Under the pieces are notes generated by a model that had not been told where the DNA came from, made no database searches, and saw only the letters and a list, made by a program, of their open reading frames with translations. Made by a program: the position numbers and the translations under genes. Shown one piece after another: positions 44,321 to 55,283 of a stretch of DNA of 64,000 bases; within the stretch, counting starts at the first letter, position 1, and each line of letters opens with the position of its first letter. Source of the DNA: Leidyana gryllorum EB-2025a (lineage: Eukaryota; Apicomplexa); NCBI GenBank assembly GCA_048772705.1, contig JBLWGC010000047.1:151243-215242 (forward strand), in the 5' to 3' direction.

Positions 44321-47300
44321 TCACCAAGTTCTGAGTTGTTTGTTCGACGTGGACGCATCCATGAGATGTTTGGTGACAGTAGCACCGACATGTCTTCTGC
44401 TGCCGCTGCTCACTTTCCCGCCACCACCTGCAACTAAACCATTCGCCTTCCGTCCGCTCACAGCACGTACGTTTCCAGTACGCTTCCCTTTCGGCAACGG
44501 TGGAGGCGCACCTGGCGGCAAGACCGGTTCATCTTCACTCTCTGAAATGCTCACAATCCTCCGAGCCGCCTTGTGCGGTCGTAAAGCTCCATAAAACTCT
44601 TCAGGACTCTTTGCCGATTGGAGTTTGTCGATCAAACCGCGATCCTTGTCCACCCATCCTGGCGCCACAGACCGGAAAGAAGCTAATGCGCCACTCCCCG
44701 CCGGGGACTGATACAAGAAACACTGCCGGTACACCGCCATCAGTTCTTCGAAATCACCCGGACGAGCAGGAATGTCGTTTATCAACTTCTCCATACTCTC
44801 AAGCCCCTTGTCCTGGGTCACTGCTGTTTGCGACCGGCGCCCTTTGACATCTGGTGTGGTGTCCTCATCATCGCTGATGGCGACCACCCGACTTGCAGCA
44901 TTGTCATGCTTCCTCAACATGTTCACGTAGCCCTCGTGAGTTGTGCCATTCCTCTCCAAATCATCCAGTAGACCTTCCTGGCCAGGGAGGAGGAAATACT
45001 GCTTCTCCTGCTCAACTTGATCCGCTGCACTCAGTCTCTCCGAAGCCAGGGCCGGGTGATTCCACCAAATGAGACCTTGGTGAAGATCTATCAGCTCATG
45101 CAGGACCGCCAGGTTCACTTGCACAGAGGACTGCCCACTCTTACGCGGCAAATCAATATCGAAGTTGGACCCATAAACGCTTCCGCGATCGCCCTTCACC
45201 CCACTGTTCGCGCTGCCGCCACTGCTTCGGGAGTTCGAACTGTCCGGCAGGGCGCCTTCTTCTTCTTCCGTCTCCAGCTCCACTCCCCCCATTCTCAGTA
45301 CTTGACCTCTTGAGCCAATTACCTCACACTCCCTCGCCTGTTCGCTACTACTCAGACTCATTTCCTCAACTCCGCAGCCATTCTCCCTCAGAACCTTCAG
45401 CTCCTCTTTCAGAACCGGCAACTTGTCAGTCATCTCATCGATATCGTCCGGGTGTACCTTCCTCTTTTTTCCATTCCGCTGCATCCAGGCTGGCAAGTGC
45501 TCGCCACGGGCTTCTTTCTCCTCCACCATTCCCAGCATACTGGCATAAGCAATCGCCTCGTCTTCACACATCCCTGTACTTTGACGTCCAGGAGAATACA
45601 AAGTCAGTGTCTTGTTGTATCGAGCCTCTGGCAGCAAGTCCAGGAGTGTTAAACGGCCATTTGAGCACTTGGAGCGTACAGCTGGTGAAGCTGTCCGGTC
45701 CAAGACATTCCCAAGTCGCCTGTACGTATTCTCGAATATTTCAATCGGTATCGATAGTTCCGGTCTCAGAGTATAGATTGAATACTCCGAGCTGTTCAAG
45801 CCCTGGCCTCCACATATCCGTGGCCCACCCTGGTGCCAAAGCGGATGGTATCGCGGTAGACTGCGCCGACGGAACACTCTGTCGTCGATACTGATGACAG
45901 CGGACAGCAAAGAAGCCTCTCTCAGCCTCATCAGATTACGAATTTCGTCAGGCCTGTCTCGAGATTGTGCTTCTAGTCGGTGCTCCGCATCGCGAACAGA
46001 TAATAGGCGCTGTCAGAATCGATATTGAAAAAGAAATAGTTACTTGACGCTTACTTCTAATCGTTCCTCGAATTTGTCAATTGCTTCGGCGATGCGGAAA
46101 CTGTTCTTTCCGATATCATTGGTGGGTTCCAAAGGTGAGGATATACACAACAACTCGTCATATCGCTCAGCGTTGAGATCCGGAGCACAGAGACGCATCC
46201 GATACTGCAAGACAACGATTCGAATGCTCTTGGTGGTGTTTGGTTTCTTACCTTAGGAAACGTGCTACCAACTCCTCTGACGTCTATGGCATCGATACTT
46301 CGGTCCCAATTACAATAGCGATGGAGGAAGCCGACCAGCAGATCACCCAGATTATAATTCGAGAGACGATTGTCAGGATCACGAGAGAGATCCTGTAGAT
46401 GAGAGAGGGTCATCGTAAACAACATATATGACCCAATTCCTCCCTTGTACGTTTCACCGAGGTCCGACTGTCGCAACAACATCTTCAATACCAACAAAAG
46501 TGGTCGCAATACTGGCCACTCCTTTAGCTGCGAATACAATCGAGTATTGAACACCGCCGAGACATCAGACGCACCTTAGAGCGAATAAAGTGGGAAGTAT
46601 CTCGGGCCGACCCCTGATTCATGGAGACATCAGCATGGATGCCTGTTGCTTCATCCACGAACTTAACAATTGGGATTCGAGCTTTCGTGATGGGAGTCAA
46701 ATTCGACGTGAAGCGACATTTGCGGATTGCAGCTACGAGTTCCAGACAAGCCTCTCGAGTATCGGAACGGGGAACGTCCATCAGACATATATCTACGTCA
46801 CCTTGGGGTAAAGTCAGACCAGTGCTAAAAGAACCGAAGGGGACCAGTTTGCAATGGGGCCACAGACTGCGGGCCACGAAGAGCACTCGAGCCAAGACCT
46901 GAAGCAACTATGTGAGTTTCCAAATGGCCGCTCACCTCAAGCCGTTTGACGGCTTCTCCTTCAGTGGGCTCACACCACGCTGCAAAGGCGCAAATCTCCT
47001 CGTGCAGCCGCTCGCTAAACGACAACTGTTTGATGGACTTCAGAATAGTCGTATCATTAGGCCGTTGCTTCTCGTCGCGCCATCGCTTTCGGGTGTCTCG
47101 AGATTTCAGCCCAGCAGCTTCATCGCCACTCTCATGCAAGAGGAACGGTGCCCATGGAGTGCACATCAGAGCCGGTCCACAATAGTGAGAAACGGTAGCA
47201 GTGGGGGCTCCTCTGTATGGCTGAGACCGGGGAGGGGAGTCACGTTGGTGACCACGAGATCGTGATGAGTGAGAACTATCTCGATCCCGCTGTCTGCTCG

Positions 47301-47778
47301 AGGGATGTGGGTCTGGACGAGTGGTGGGGTTCCCAGAGAAGCCGAATACCGAACGGGGTAAGTCCATCGCCTCCTGGGTGGTATTGCTAGAGACGCCTAT
47401 TTTCTCAAGCTCGGCAAGCCTCCGGTCTCTACGAGCTTTCAGCAAACCTTTCACCATGTTAGCGGCCTGAGCAGCTTGCTCTCCGCGCGAGACAGGTGTG
47501 CAGTATTCATCGGGTCTACGACTGTCCAGGTCGTTTTTGGACTGTCGAAGAGCTTCGAAGAGGTTGAAGCGACTCTCCACGGGTCTCGCCTCCTCAGATC
47601 GCCCGCTCTCTCCATCTGCCGCGTCAGGAGTATCGGGTTCAATTCGGCGTCTTTTTGCACCCTGTTGAGACTCCTCAAAGCGCCTCTTCCGTTGTGCGAG
47701 TATCTCGGGAGACACGTTCCTGTCCGCTGGGGACTCCGTGAGGCCCTGGGGAGCTCGCCTCGCCTTGGTCGGCCGCAT
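44321..47778 (-). CDS. Trf4-type non-canonical poly(A) polymerase
   Basis: Exons 47778-46936, 46898-46575, 46527-46252, 46204-46055, 46009-44321; 1093 residues if started at ATG 47778 (MRPTKARRAP). It adds short A tails to nuclear RNAs for exosome decay in known family members. The nucleotidyltransferase motif is GSFSTGLTLPQGDVDICLMD (about residue 302) with both Asp of DxD, and the third acidic position is HADVSMNQ. The central domain follows (LLVLKMLLRQSDLGETYKGG, LGDLLVGFLHRYC), and the PAP-associated domain reads LCISSPLEPTNDIGKNSFRI. A Ser/Arg-rich N-terminal part and a C-terminal part of about 500 disordered residues are extra. A 31-nt intron could instead join it to the upstream frame at 47935. 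Confidence 0.82.
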
Positions 47779-48432
47779 CAGGACCGCTAAAATTTTCTCT
47801 CGGGGGTGGCAAAGTACCTTCCACCAAGGTTCTGAACTCTTTCTTAGGGAGGCCTTTGAAAGCAATGGAGCAACCCTGCGGATGGGATTGAACCATCATT
47901 GGGAGTAAGGCGACTGCTATAAGGTGCTCGCAAGGCTATTGTGTGTCATATGGCGCTCAATTTATAGGATTTCGTCACTCACGAACGAAGTGCCCCTGTC
48001 GCGGCCGCGTGCTTGGTATAGACAGGTACAAAAATGGGGAGCCATCAAACGCCGACGGGTTCCAGTGCATTCGTCCTCAATCTGAATGAAGCACGGGGCG
48101 TCCAACGATTGTGGCAGCATTATTGTTTCTGAGAACTCCTTCCCTATCATATAAAATGTTGGACCGTGGTGAGGAGGCAGTATGAAGTGCACGGTGACTT
48201 GCGAGCGAGTCAGGAGTGCATGAGCCTTGCGCACTTGAGCTTCAGATGTCAAACAGCATAAGTACTCGATGTGATCGATCATTGACTGGGATGGATGTCG
48301 ACTGGGTTTGGTATGGCATTCAAGTAGCTGGAGTGTCCGTTTCCATTCGTAATTTGTTTTGGACAGTAGCTCTGGCCAAAGGCTCGCCCAGACCAAGGCA
48401 GTGTAAATGTCCGCTTGTTCTGCGTGAGCCAT
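47675..48432 (-). CDS. Unrecognised protein, or 5' exons of the Trf4-type gene
   Basis: Exons 48432-47983 and 47935-47675 (47-nt intron GTGAGT...AATAG, phase 0); 236 residues. It reads MAHAEQADIYTALVWASLWP, helices, a beta-rich segment (VTVHFILPPHHGPTFYMIGK), then CEHLIAVALLPMMVQSHPQG and GLPKKEFRTLVEG. No family recognised. Its last 104 nt overlap the start of the Trf4-type gene in another frame. Alternatively a 31-nt intron at 47787-47817 joins residue 190 directly into the Trf4 frame, giving one 1285-residue protein. The intron donor (GTACTT) is weak, so I list them separately. Confidence 0.45.
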
Positions 48433-48502
48433 CACACACACGTGTGCGACGTTGAGCGAAGCACCTCGAGTGGTGTGTCCAAAGCAGTGCTATCTAATCT
48501 AT

Positions 48503-49755
48503 CTATCGATGTGTCGTTGTCCACTTCGCCACAGCATAGGGACGAAAGATGGCATAGCCCCCCGTGTCCAAGGGCGAGCCGTGGTATTTGGGTCTCGTTT
48601 TGACGTCGAACACCTCCATGGACAAGGCTGGGGCGAGCATACTTCCAAGTTGTTTGTGGCGTAGCATTGGAGCGGCGATCAGGAGCTGCGTGGTCGCTTT
48701 TGGATGGGATTGGATATGGGATGGTTACCTTTAGTAGGGCGTCTAGGAAAACTCGGAAGTTTTTGAGCTCCTCGGGCCCATTGATATCATGTTCTATAGG
48801 CATATGAGTGACGGGGTCCAGCACATGCAGAGGTTGTTGAGATAGAGGTGCGGTAAGAGTTGATCTGGCGGAGATACCGTTGGAAGAGCTGGGGTTGATT
48901 ACGAATTCAGTGTAATTGAAGTTAGCATAGGTGTGCAAGAAGGCAAGCAGTATATCTCCCAGCAGGTTGCGCACAGTACGGTTCTCCCTGCAGCGGCGGC
49001 AGAAGGCGACAACCAGACATAGCAGCAGCCAGCTTGGTATTCTACTTCGGTAATTGATGGCAGGCTCGCCGTCGTCGGCGGAGGCAGGCTGTTCATAATG
49101 ATGGGGGGGATAATCGGCGGATGTCATCAGGGCTTTGGTCATCATATAGAGTGGTCGTACTTCTGGGAGTTCCTGTAACACTCGCGTCACCCATTTAGTA
49201 CGTCTGAGAAAGTGATCTTCGATTACACTTATACGAACGGTTAATTGGCCTTCGGTGTTTTCGATCTGGATAACATCGTGGTTAGATAGATAGTGTTTCT
49301 CAGTGGTGATCTTCATGGATTTGAAAACTCGACTTCGTTCAATGATTTGTACCAGTAGGGCTCGGCTCACAGCGCCGTCGTTCACTTTCTTCGCAATCAG
49401 GTTTACATCACTGAACTGGTGAGCCAGGCCAGTGGCATGAGAGCCATGTGCGACCAAACGGACGTCAGGGGAAGCAGCGCGTATGGTGCGTTCCAGACTG
49501 TCTATGGTCTGCGAGGCGGTCGTTGGGGAGGAAGGAGTGAGTGTTACTTACCTCATCCCGTAATGCAATGCGCAGGGGAGTGAGCTCTGCCGTGACAAGG
49601 AAGGCGTATATTTCGAGGTGCAATGCCAAGGGATACTCTAATTTGGCAAGTAGTTTGGTGACGTCCTTATCGGTGATCACCGTGGTGCCCCCTTTCCGCA
49701 TCATGTGCACCAATGCAGGGAACCAAGGTACTTTGGAGAGAGCTCGGCCAGACAT
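48503..49755 (-). CDS. Degenerate Trf4-like nucleotidyltransferase paralogue
   Basis: Exons 49755-49552, 49508-48729, 48685-48503 (two 43-nt introns); 388 residues. The fold of the neighbouring Trf4-type enzyme can be followed: LVAHGSHATGLAHQFSDVNL (about residues 86-106), ENTEGQLTVRISVIED, VRPLYMMTKALMTSADYPPH, RNLLGDILLAFLHTYANFNY, and the end LGSMLAPALSMEVFDVKTRP. The catalytic DxD has become SDVN, and the third acidic position is lost, so it is probably not a polymerase. It could act as a binding partner of the active protein. The frame is intact, so it does not look like a pseudogene. Confidence 0.65.
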
Positions 49756-49898
49756 CTGGCACAGGGGGAGTTCAACGAATGTGTGTTCTTATTGTTGTTG
49801 ATGGTATAATATATGTTTGGGGCTGCCCCCACGCCCAGCAGGTCAACACTATGTTGCACGCGCGGTGTTTCTATTATTAGGGTTGTCAATGAAAAAGG

Positions 49899-50729
49899 CT
49901 ATTGTCCCATGTCGTCTTGTTGTTCCTGCTCGTTTTCTGAAGTATCCCGTGTACTGTCGTCGTCGTCGTGGCTCTGTGCTTCACCTTCTGTCTCGATTCC
50001 CATAATACCGTTCCAATCGATAAACTCTGTCACTATTTCGCAAATGTCGCCTTGATCGTCATAGCCCATATAGACTGGATAATAGCCATCTCCCCAGCCA
50101 CTGGCGAGGAAGGTGAAACGCAAACCGTCCGAGTTGGGCACTTCAACATTCGGCCAGTCTCCGCCCGATCTTTGATACAGAGGATTGGCTGCGAAATTCT
50201 CTTTCAACTTCTCCTCAAAGTAATCGTCGTGAACATTGTAGAACCCGTTCCTCCAGGGGCAATACATATCGCGCGTCTTGGCGTCCATCACACACGCCAG
50301 CCCAGCATCCACTCCGAACCCCCAGTATAAGTCTCCATCTTCCATGCCGTCCTCCAAAACAGCGCCCTCTGGGACGGCGATCTCCCAATACACTGCCGCC
50401 GTTGGCTTCACTTTCACCCGCGATGCGGCATATCTCATAATCGCCGGCCCATTCACCACCGCTATTTCGACCGGATGAGTTCCTGTTGGAACTCTTTGGG
50501 CAAACGGAGGGTCATCCTCGTCGACAGAGCAAAATGGATCTCCGGCAACGACCTTTCCTGTGGGAAAGTCGACCACTCCAGCCGGAATAATTACCATCTC
50601 GTCGCCCTCCTCATTGCCAGTTGGACCCGCTGTAAAATGCTTCGCAAACCCCTGGGCATAGCGAAGCCTCGGCCTCACACTTTCGAATTGACTCCACCAC
50701 TCAGGGGATGTCTCACTCTGGGTGGTCAT
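49899..50729 (-). CDS. DUF4241 domain protein
   Basis: Single exon, 276 residues from ATG 50729 (MTTQSETSPEWWSQF). Characteristic DUF4241 blocks: VVDFPTGKVVAGDPFCSV, VPTGTHPVEIAVVN, ASGWGDGYYPVYMGYDDQGD, and IVTEFIDWNG. The end is acidic and Gln-rich. The domain's biochemical role is unknown and it occurs widely in bacteria. Unlike most neighbours it has no intron, so transfer from bacteria is possible, though the chromodomain and cyclin-like genes are also intronless. Located at the right edge of the gene-dense part, just before the gene-poor stretch. Confidence 0.75.
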   Translation of the reverse strand: MTTQSETSPEWWSQFESVRPRLRYAQGFAKHFTAGPTGNEEGDEMVIIPAGVVDFPTGKVVAGDPFCSVDEDDPPFAQRVPTGTHPVEIAVVNGPAIMRYAASRVKVKPTAAVYWEIAVPEGAVLEDGMEDGDLYWGFGVDAGLACVMDAKTRDMYCPWRNGFYNVHDDYFEEKLKENFAANPLYQRSGGDWPNVEVPNSDGLRFTFLASGWGDGYYPVYMGYDDQGDICEIVTEFIDWNGIMGIETEGEAQSHDDDDSTRDTSENEQEQQDDMGQ

Positions 50730-50783
50730 GAAAATTTTACTTTGCTGCCACTGTCTGTCACCCCCACCCCCACTGTTTGCCAC

Positions 50784-53700
50784 ACCAGTGCGTTTCCCAC
50801 GACGTCCTCAGAGAGTGTGTGTGTGTGTCCGCCCCCATTGCGATCCACTTTGCATTGTCAGCTCCAGCCAACCCCTCCTCTGAGCCCAGCCATCAGATCA
50901 CCCCTCGCAGCCGGGGGTAATGCCGTGATCCCTCTAAAGATCAGACACCGCACTTTGTGTATTCTGGGGCGCGACGATCCCCCCAGACAGTAGTGCTACA
51001 CCGACTCATTCAGACTGATTTGTCCCCCGACTTGCCCGCCCACCTTTCTCCAGAGCGCGCCCTGACGCATGTCATCTCGTTGACTGAGGAGGAGTCGAGC
51101 GTCAAGATGCCTGACGCCTACACAGTCGAAGGGTGCGCTCATTCGAAGCTGCAACGGAGGCCAAGAACAGGTTCAGTCTGAGGTGCAGAGACGATGAGGT
51201 GGCCATTGTCAGAAAACATTGCAAAGGGGAACGAACGTTCGAAACTTTCTCCATCAGTGTGGATGGCGTGTGGTGGGAAGGAAATTTGCCGGGACACCCA
51301 ACGATTGAGATCTGAAAAGTTGCCTGCCTTCACAGACCCTTCGCAGAACCCAATCGTTATGTGTATCGAGTTGGCCCCTCGCGCAGAATCAGAGACGCTC
51401 CACGACAGAAACTGCCTCCGGTGACATGGAGTCCAAGAAACACTTTGGGTACCACCCCTGGAAGTGGCGTCACTCGAAGGCACCAAATTTCCCAGAAGAA
51501 ATCCCACAAACCATCAGTTGCAATGGTCTCGACAACGAGAAAAGACCTGACATTTCGAGCACTGCGACGTCGCAAGGCTGGAAAAGGTCCGCGTCAACAC
51601 TGTCACAGGCCAGTTGGGTAGGAGTGAACAAAGAAAGCATCCTGCAGTGCCACGCGAGCAGATGATGATACTCGCTCGGCTTTTACACATCACCTCTCGC
51701 AGCCGCAACAAGTAGATTTCTCTGCCCAACGAAGCGGCACCAAGTCCACTGCCACCGTTCGGATCTGTGTGTCACGTGCAAACAGGCTCGATTCCCGACT
51801 TTAGATTGCGAGTCACAAGACAGATGAGCTCCGGTGGTGACGGTGGTGGTACAACGCTCACGGGCGATTCGGGATGACGTCGTCTCGGTCGCACCATTAC
51901 GCAAACATTGTTCAACATCACGTCGCCGACCCATGTGTGATGCACCATCACTTTGAACAGCGATATCGCCCCCCTTCAGAGTGAAGACACGAGAGTCAGT
52001 CCCGGGAGGTTCCTTTGGGCAGTGGTAATTGATACATCACATTGTGGCTGAGCATTGAACGTTTCTGCCGACTTCCAGGACACACGAATGGAAGCCGCAG
52101 ACACTGTTTGGCCCGCAGACACCGTTTGGCTCAACCGCGGCCTGGTAGAGGACGGAAGGGAGAGAAACGCGCATTTGATCTCGTTCGCGCCCGCATCTTA
52201 CGAGACGCAAGTACGAGTAGTGGCTCTCGACCGAGCCCTCGCAGAGTGAAAGGTGGAACGCAGCCTGCCAAAGCAACTTCCGCGGGACCCGACATGCGGT
52301 CCGAAGGCCTGTTGGGAGGCCTTAAATCTGCAGTCGGCAGACACCACCAAACTGCTCTATTCACTTCTGGGAAGGGTAAGTCGAAATCATTCAGTAAGAG
52401 AGACTGGGGTGAGGGCAGGTCCAGCTGGTTCGCCCCACTGGTGCATCCTTCTCCAAAATTCGGCGTCTTGATTCGAGGGCCAATGAGTGGTTCCTATACG
52501 GAACCAATCAATGGTCGGGGAGAATTGGGGCATTTCGACGGGGATAGCCAGGACCTCGATGGTCGGAGCCCAGATTCGAGCATCGGGTCCGTTCCATCAC
52601 AGTGGATTTTCTCCATCGTTGTCTGGGGCTCTCCTCCGAGCGCGAGGCGACGTGTAGAGATTGGTGCTCACCCGTTGCCCGCTCGAGGATGGATCATTGG
52701 TGCGTCGAGCTCTGGAAGGTACGCGACCAATGGGAAGACGAAGCCAAGTCGACGGCCAAGCCATGTCTGAGACACCCGCGGGCTGCGAGATACGTCCGGG
52801 TGATCTGGCGCGAGTTCCCGATACCACCGAGAGTGTATTCTGGCCCGCAGCATGAAACTTCGATAGCCCTTTGGGGACCTGAATGCCAACGGCAGCTGTC
52901 TGTGAGAGTCCACCCACAACCAGACAGCTCCCGGTGAAAGAGGAATCCGACGCTTTACGAATCAGCATTGATGCCTATATTTGGTTGCGAGTTCCAGGCG
53001 ACGCAAAGAGCCACATCCGTGCACTCTCTTCCAGACGCACCTCATTTTTCAGGCCGGAGAGAAGAGGCCGGAGTCCGAGCCTTCAACGATACACGAAAAA
53101 TCGAGGTCACGGCCTCTGGTGAGCTCGTCAACAAACCTGACCAGAAGTTTCAACCATTGCCAACTTGAGGGTTGGGACTCACGTCACTCAGTACGGCAGA
53201 CCGGCAATATCGCCAGTGTAAATCAGTTGGTGCCACTGCGCGATCGGATGACCCTTTGGTTGTGGTGTAAACGGTCATCAAAGGAGAAACATCACGAATC
53301 AAGTTTTGCTTTGGCAACAGGCCCGTAGAACGGATAAGCGATTACACGCTCTCCGCCGCCCCGGACCACCCATTGCCGTTGATGCAAAAGATCCAAGTTC
53401 AGTAAGCCTATCACCAGCTGGGTGGGCTTCAGGACACCAGAGTTTGTGAGGCCAGCCGACATACTTCATCAAGGCGCAGTAAGCAAAATTGTGAGTCCGA
53501 CAGATCGGGCAAGATCATCATATCGTCACTACTGAGCCAACTGTCTAATAGTGTTTTCCAAGGCGTCATAGTGATGGAAACCACGAAAACAAAGGTCGGA
53601 ACATCGAGTGTTTCATTTGCGAAAGGAAGGTCCGAAAATCAAGGCCAGGCGCTGCAGCAGGTGGAAAGAGGCCAATTGGGGATTTGCGGCCCGAAAAAAC

Positions 53701-53990
53701 CATTCTTTGCGGGCGGGGGCGGGGTGCGCGACGACAAACCCATCACGTCTTGCGCTGACGTACCCATCTTCTGGCCCGTCCCCCGGTCAACGACCCTCGC
53801 AGCTTCGGTGCTCTCAAGTGCATCCAATATTGTTCTGGGGAAATACTGTCGGGTGAGTTGGCGAGGAGGAGTTGCGATCGATAAACTGTGAAAGGTTCTC
53901 AAACACGTTGGAGAAATTCGAGCGTAGACAACACTGGTGTAAAGGCGGCATCACAAAACTCAACAGGAAACGAAATCTGCTCTCGCCAAG
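50784..53990. other. Gene-poor 3.2-kb stretch with fragmentary reading frames
   Basis: Frames are short and interrupted on both strands. One piece near 51133-51312 (+) reads naturally (RCRDDEVAIVRKHCKG, VDGVWWEGNLPGHPTIE), and an unbroken 242-codon frame at 52042-52770 (+) has an odd Arg/Ser/Gly-rich composition, but neither shows a known domain or clear exon partners. A short imperfect direct repeat (ccgcagacactgtttggc, then ccgcagacaccgtttggc) lies at about 52097-52131. I see no terminal repeats, reverse transcriptase, transposase or integrase motif. It may hold decayed genes or mobile DNA, and it separates the ordinary genes from the tandem array. Confidence 0.5.
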
Positions 53991-54145
53991 CGATCTGGAG
54001 GGCTCTGTCACACTCTCTTCTGCAGTGCGGCAAACACTTTTGTGTGAGACAATTGGGGGGGGGAGATTTGATGGGACAGCAGAGGAGACACGGGCAGTGA
54101 GGTCTGCTCAAAACTGACATCAGTCTTTCAATATTCACACTTCTG

Positions 54146-54155
54146 TATATAAATA
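54146..54155 (+). promoter_or_regulatory. TATA-like element in array unit 1
   Basis: TATATAAATA lies 4 nt before the ATG at 54160, within cttctgtatataaataca. The same string occurs at 57599-57608 in unit 2 and is degraded to tatcaatact in unit 3. It is too close to the ATG for a classical promoter with a leader unless translation starts at a later ATG, so it may be part of an unusual core promoter. Confidence 0.4.
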
Positions 54156-54159
54156 CACA

Positions 54160-54738
54160 ATGGGGTGTTGTTCAGTATTGATATTTGGATTGTTGGTAGT
54201 GATTGGATCCGTCGCATGGGTCGCAGCGTTGATCCGATGCTGGAACGAGATTATGCCGAGCTCTGCGCAAACCCGAGCGGGCGACTACCAGAACTTGGCG
54301 AAAGCGGAGGCGTACAAAATGCTGTTCGGACTATTGGCCCATTTGTAAGTTCCACTCGATCTGAACGACAGCAATGTTTCCAGAATTATGGTGTTTATGT
54401 GGTTCTGGTATGATCAATGGAAACAGCACTGCAAAGAGAAGTGCACATGTTGCTGCTGGGGAGGTTCGGGAGGCGCAAAGGAGGACAGCGTGGAGAGTGG
54501 GCCTGATCGCCATCCGTGTCCCAATCTGACCCCAGCTGTGATGGATAATACTAAGCGAATTGCGGATGTGGAGCGTCAGCTTGCGGCGATGCGGCAATCT
54601 AAGCAACCGTTATCTGCAACGGCGCCTGCATGTCGCCTGAGGCAGGTTCCTCCAGGCCGCCTCCACGATCGGATGGTCCACTCAGGGCGCACAACACGTT
54701 TCAGGAGAATTGACTTTTGTGGGGCAAGCCGGAGTTGA
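54160..54738 (+). CDS. Small membrane protein with MGCC start, array unit 1
   Basis: Exons 54160-54344 and 54384-54738 (39-nt intron); 179 residues. MGCC at the N-terminus offers Gly2 for myristoylation and Cys3/Cys4 for palmitoylation. Two hydrophobic segments (SVLIFGLLVVIGSVAWVAAL; LFGLLAHLIMVFMWFWYDQW) bracket a short loop. A Cys cluster (CKEKCTCCCW) follows, then a helical, basic tail (MDNTKRIADVERQLAAMRQS). No known family. Intact only here; the copies in units 2 and 3 are broken. It could be a surface or vesicle protein, which is inference from the anchor features. Confidence 0.55.
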
Positions 54739-54785
54739 GGCCTTCTGCTAAATTTAGAGCAGATAGATAGATAAATTGATTGTTT

Positions 54786-54805
54786 ATGACTGCAAATGCA
54801 GTCAT
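54786..54805. promoter_or_regulatory. Conserved inverted repeat, array unit 1
   Basis: atgactgcaaatgcagtcat is a perfect 9-bp inverted repeat around AA, located 50 bp past the stop of the small membrane-protein gene. It recurs in unit 2 (58264-58283, one mismatch) and unit 3 (core 61786-61801). Position suggests a 3' end or processing signal, or a protein-binding palindrome. Confidence 0.4.
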
Positions 54806-55107
54806 CTGTGGTACAGAATATAGCCACAAAGCCGCTCACATTCGGGGCCTGCCAACAAGTGATTAAGACTAGAGATGTGAATCGGTTGCCGCTGTATGAC
54901 AGCCCTCCTTGACTCGTTGATGGACAGTGTAATAATCAACTACAGAGTATCAATCTTATTATCCCCCGAGCACGGCTATTACTGTACTCAATGTTCGAGA
55001 ACACCTTCGGCGCCATGCTGATTCACCTCTGATTCAAAACAGAGAGTGATGTGATTCTGCAATCAATATTCTTCCTGTCTGCCTTATGATGGAACGATTC
55101 GAAGGCA

Positions 55108-55283
55108 ACCTTTGCCGTCACTTACCGTATGCGGCATCCGGTTGCCGGTCATGAGGCACTGCTATGGTGCGAGCGACTCAGCGACTGCAAGCTCAACCTT
55201 TGCCGTCATTTACCGTATGCGGCATCCGGTTGCCGGTCATGAGGCACTGCTATGGTGCGAGCGACTCAGCGACTACAAGCTCA
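55108..55283. repeat. 88-bp direct duplication inside array unit 1
   Basis: Two copies start with cctttgccgtca and contain gtatgcggcatccggttgcc and ctatggtgcgagcgactcag. Offset 88 bp, so a frame read through one copy changes in the next. The pair is kept in unit 2 (about 58586-58759) and unit 3 (about 62110-62284), so the duplication predates the array. Copies diverge by a few bases. Confidence 0.85.

Noticed and set aside
52042-52770. 242-codon + frame in the gene-poor zone
   Set aside because: Unbroken, but Arg/Ser/Gly-biased with overlapping open frames on both strands and no recognisable fold; treated as chance or decayed sequence.
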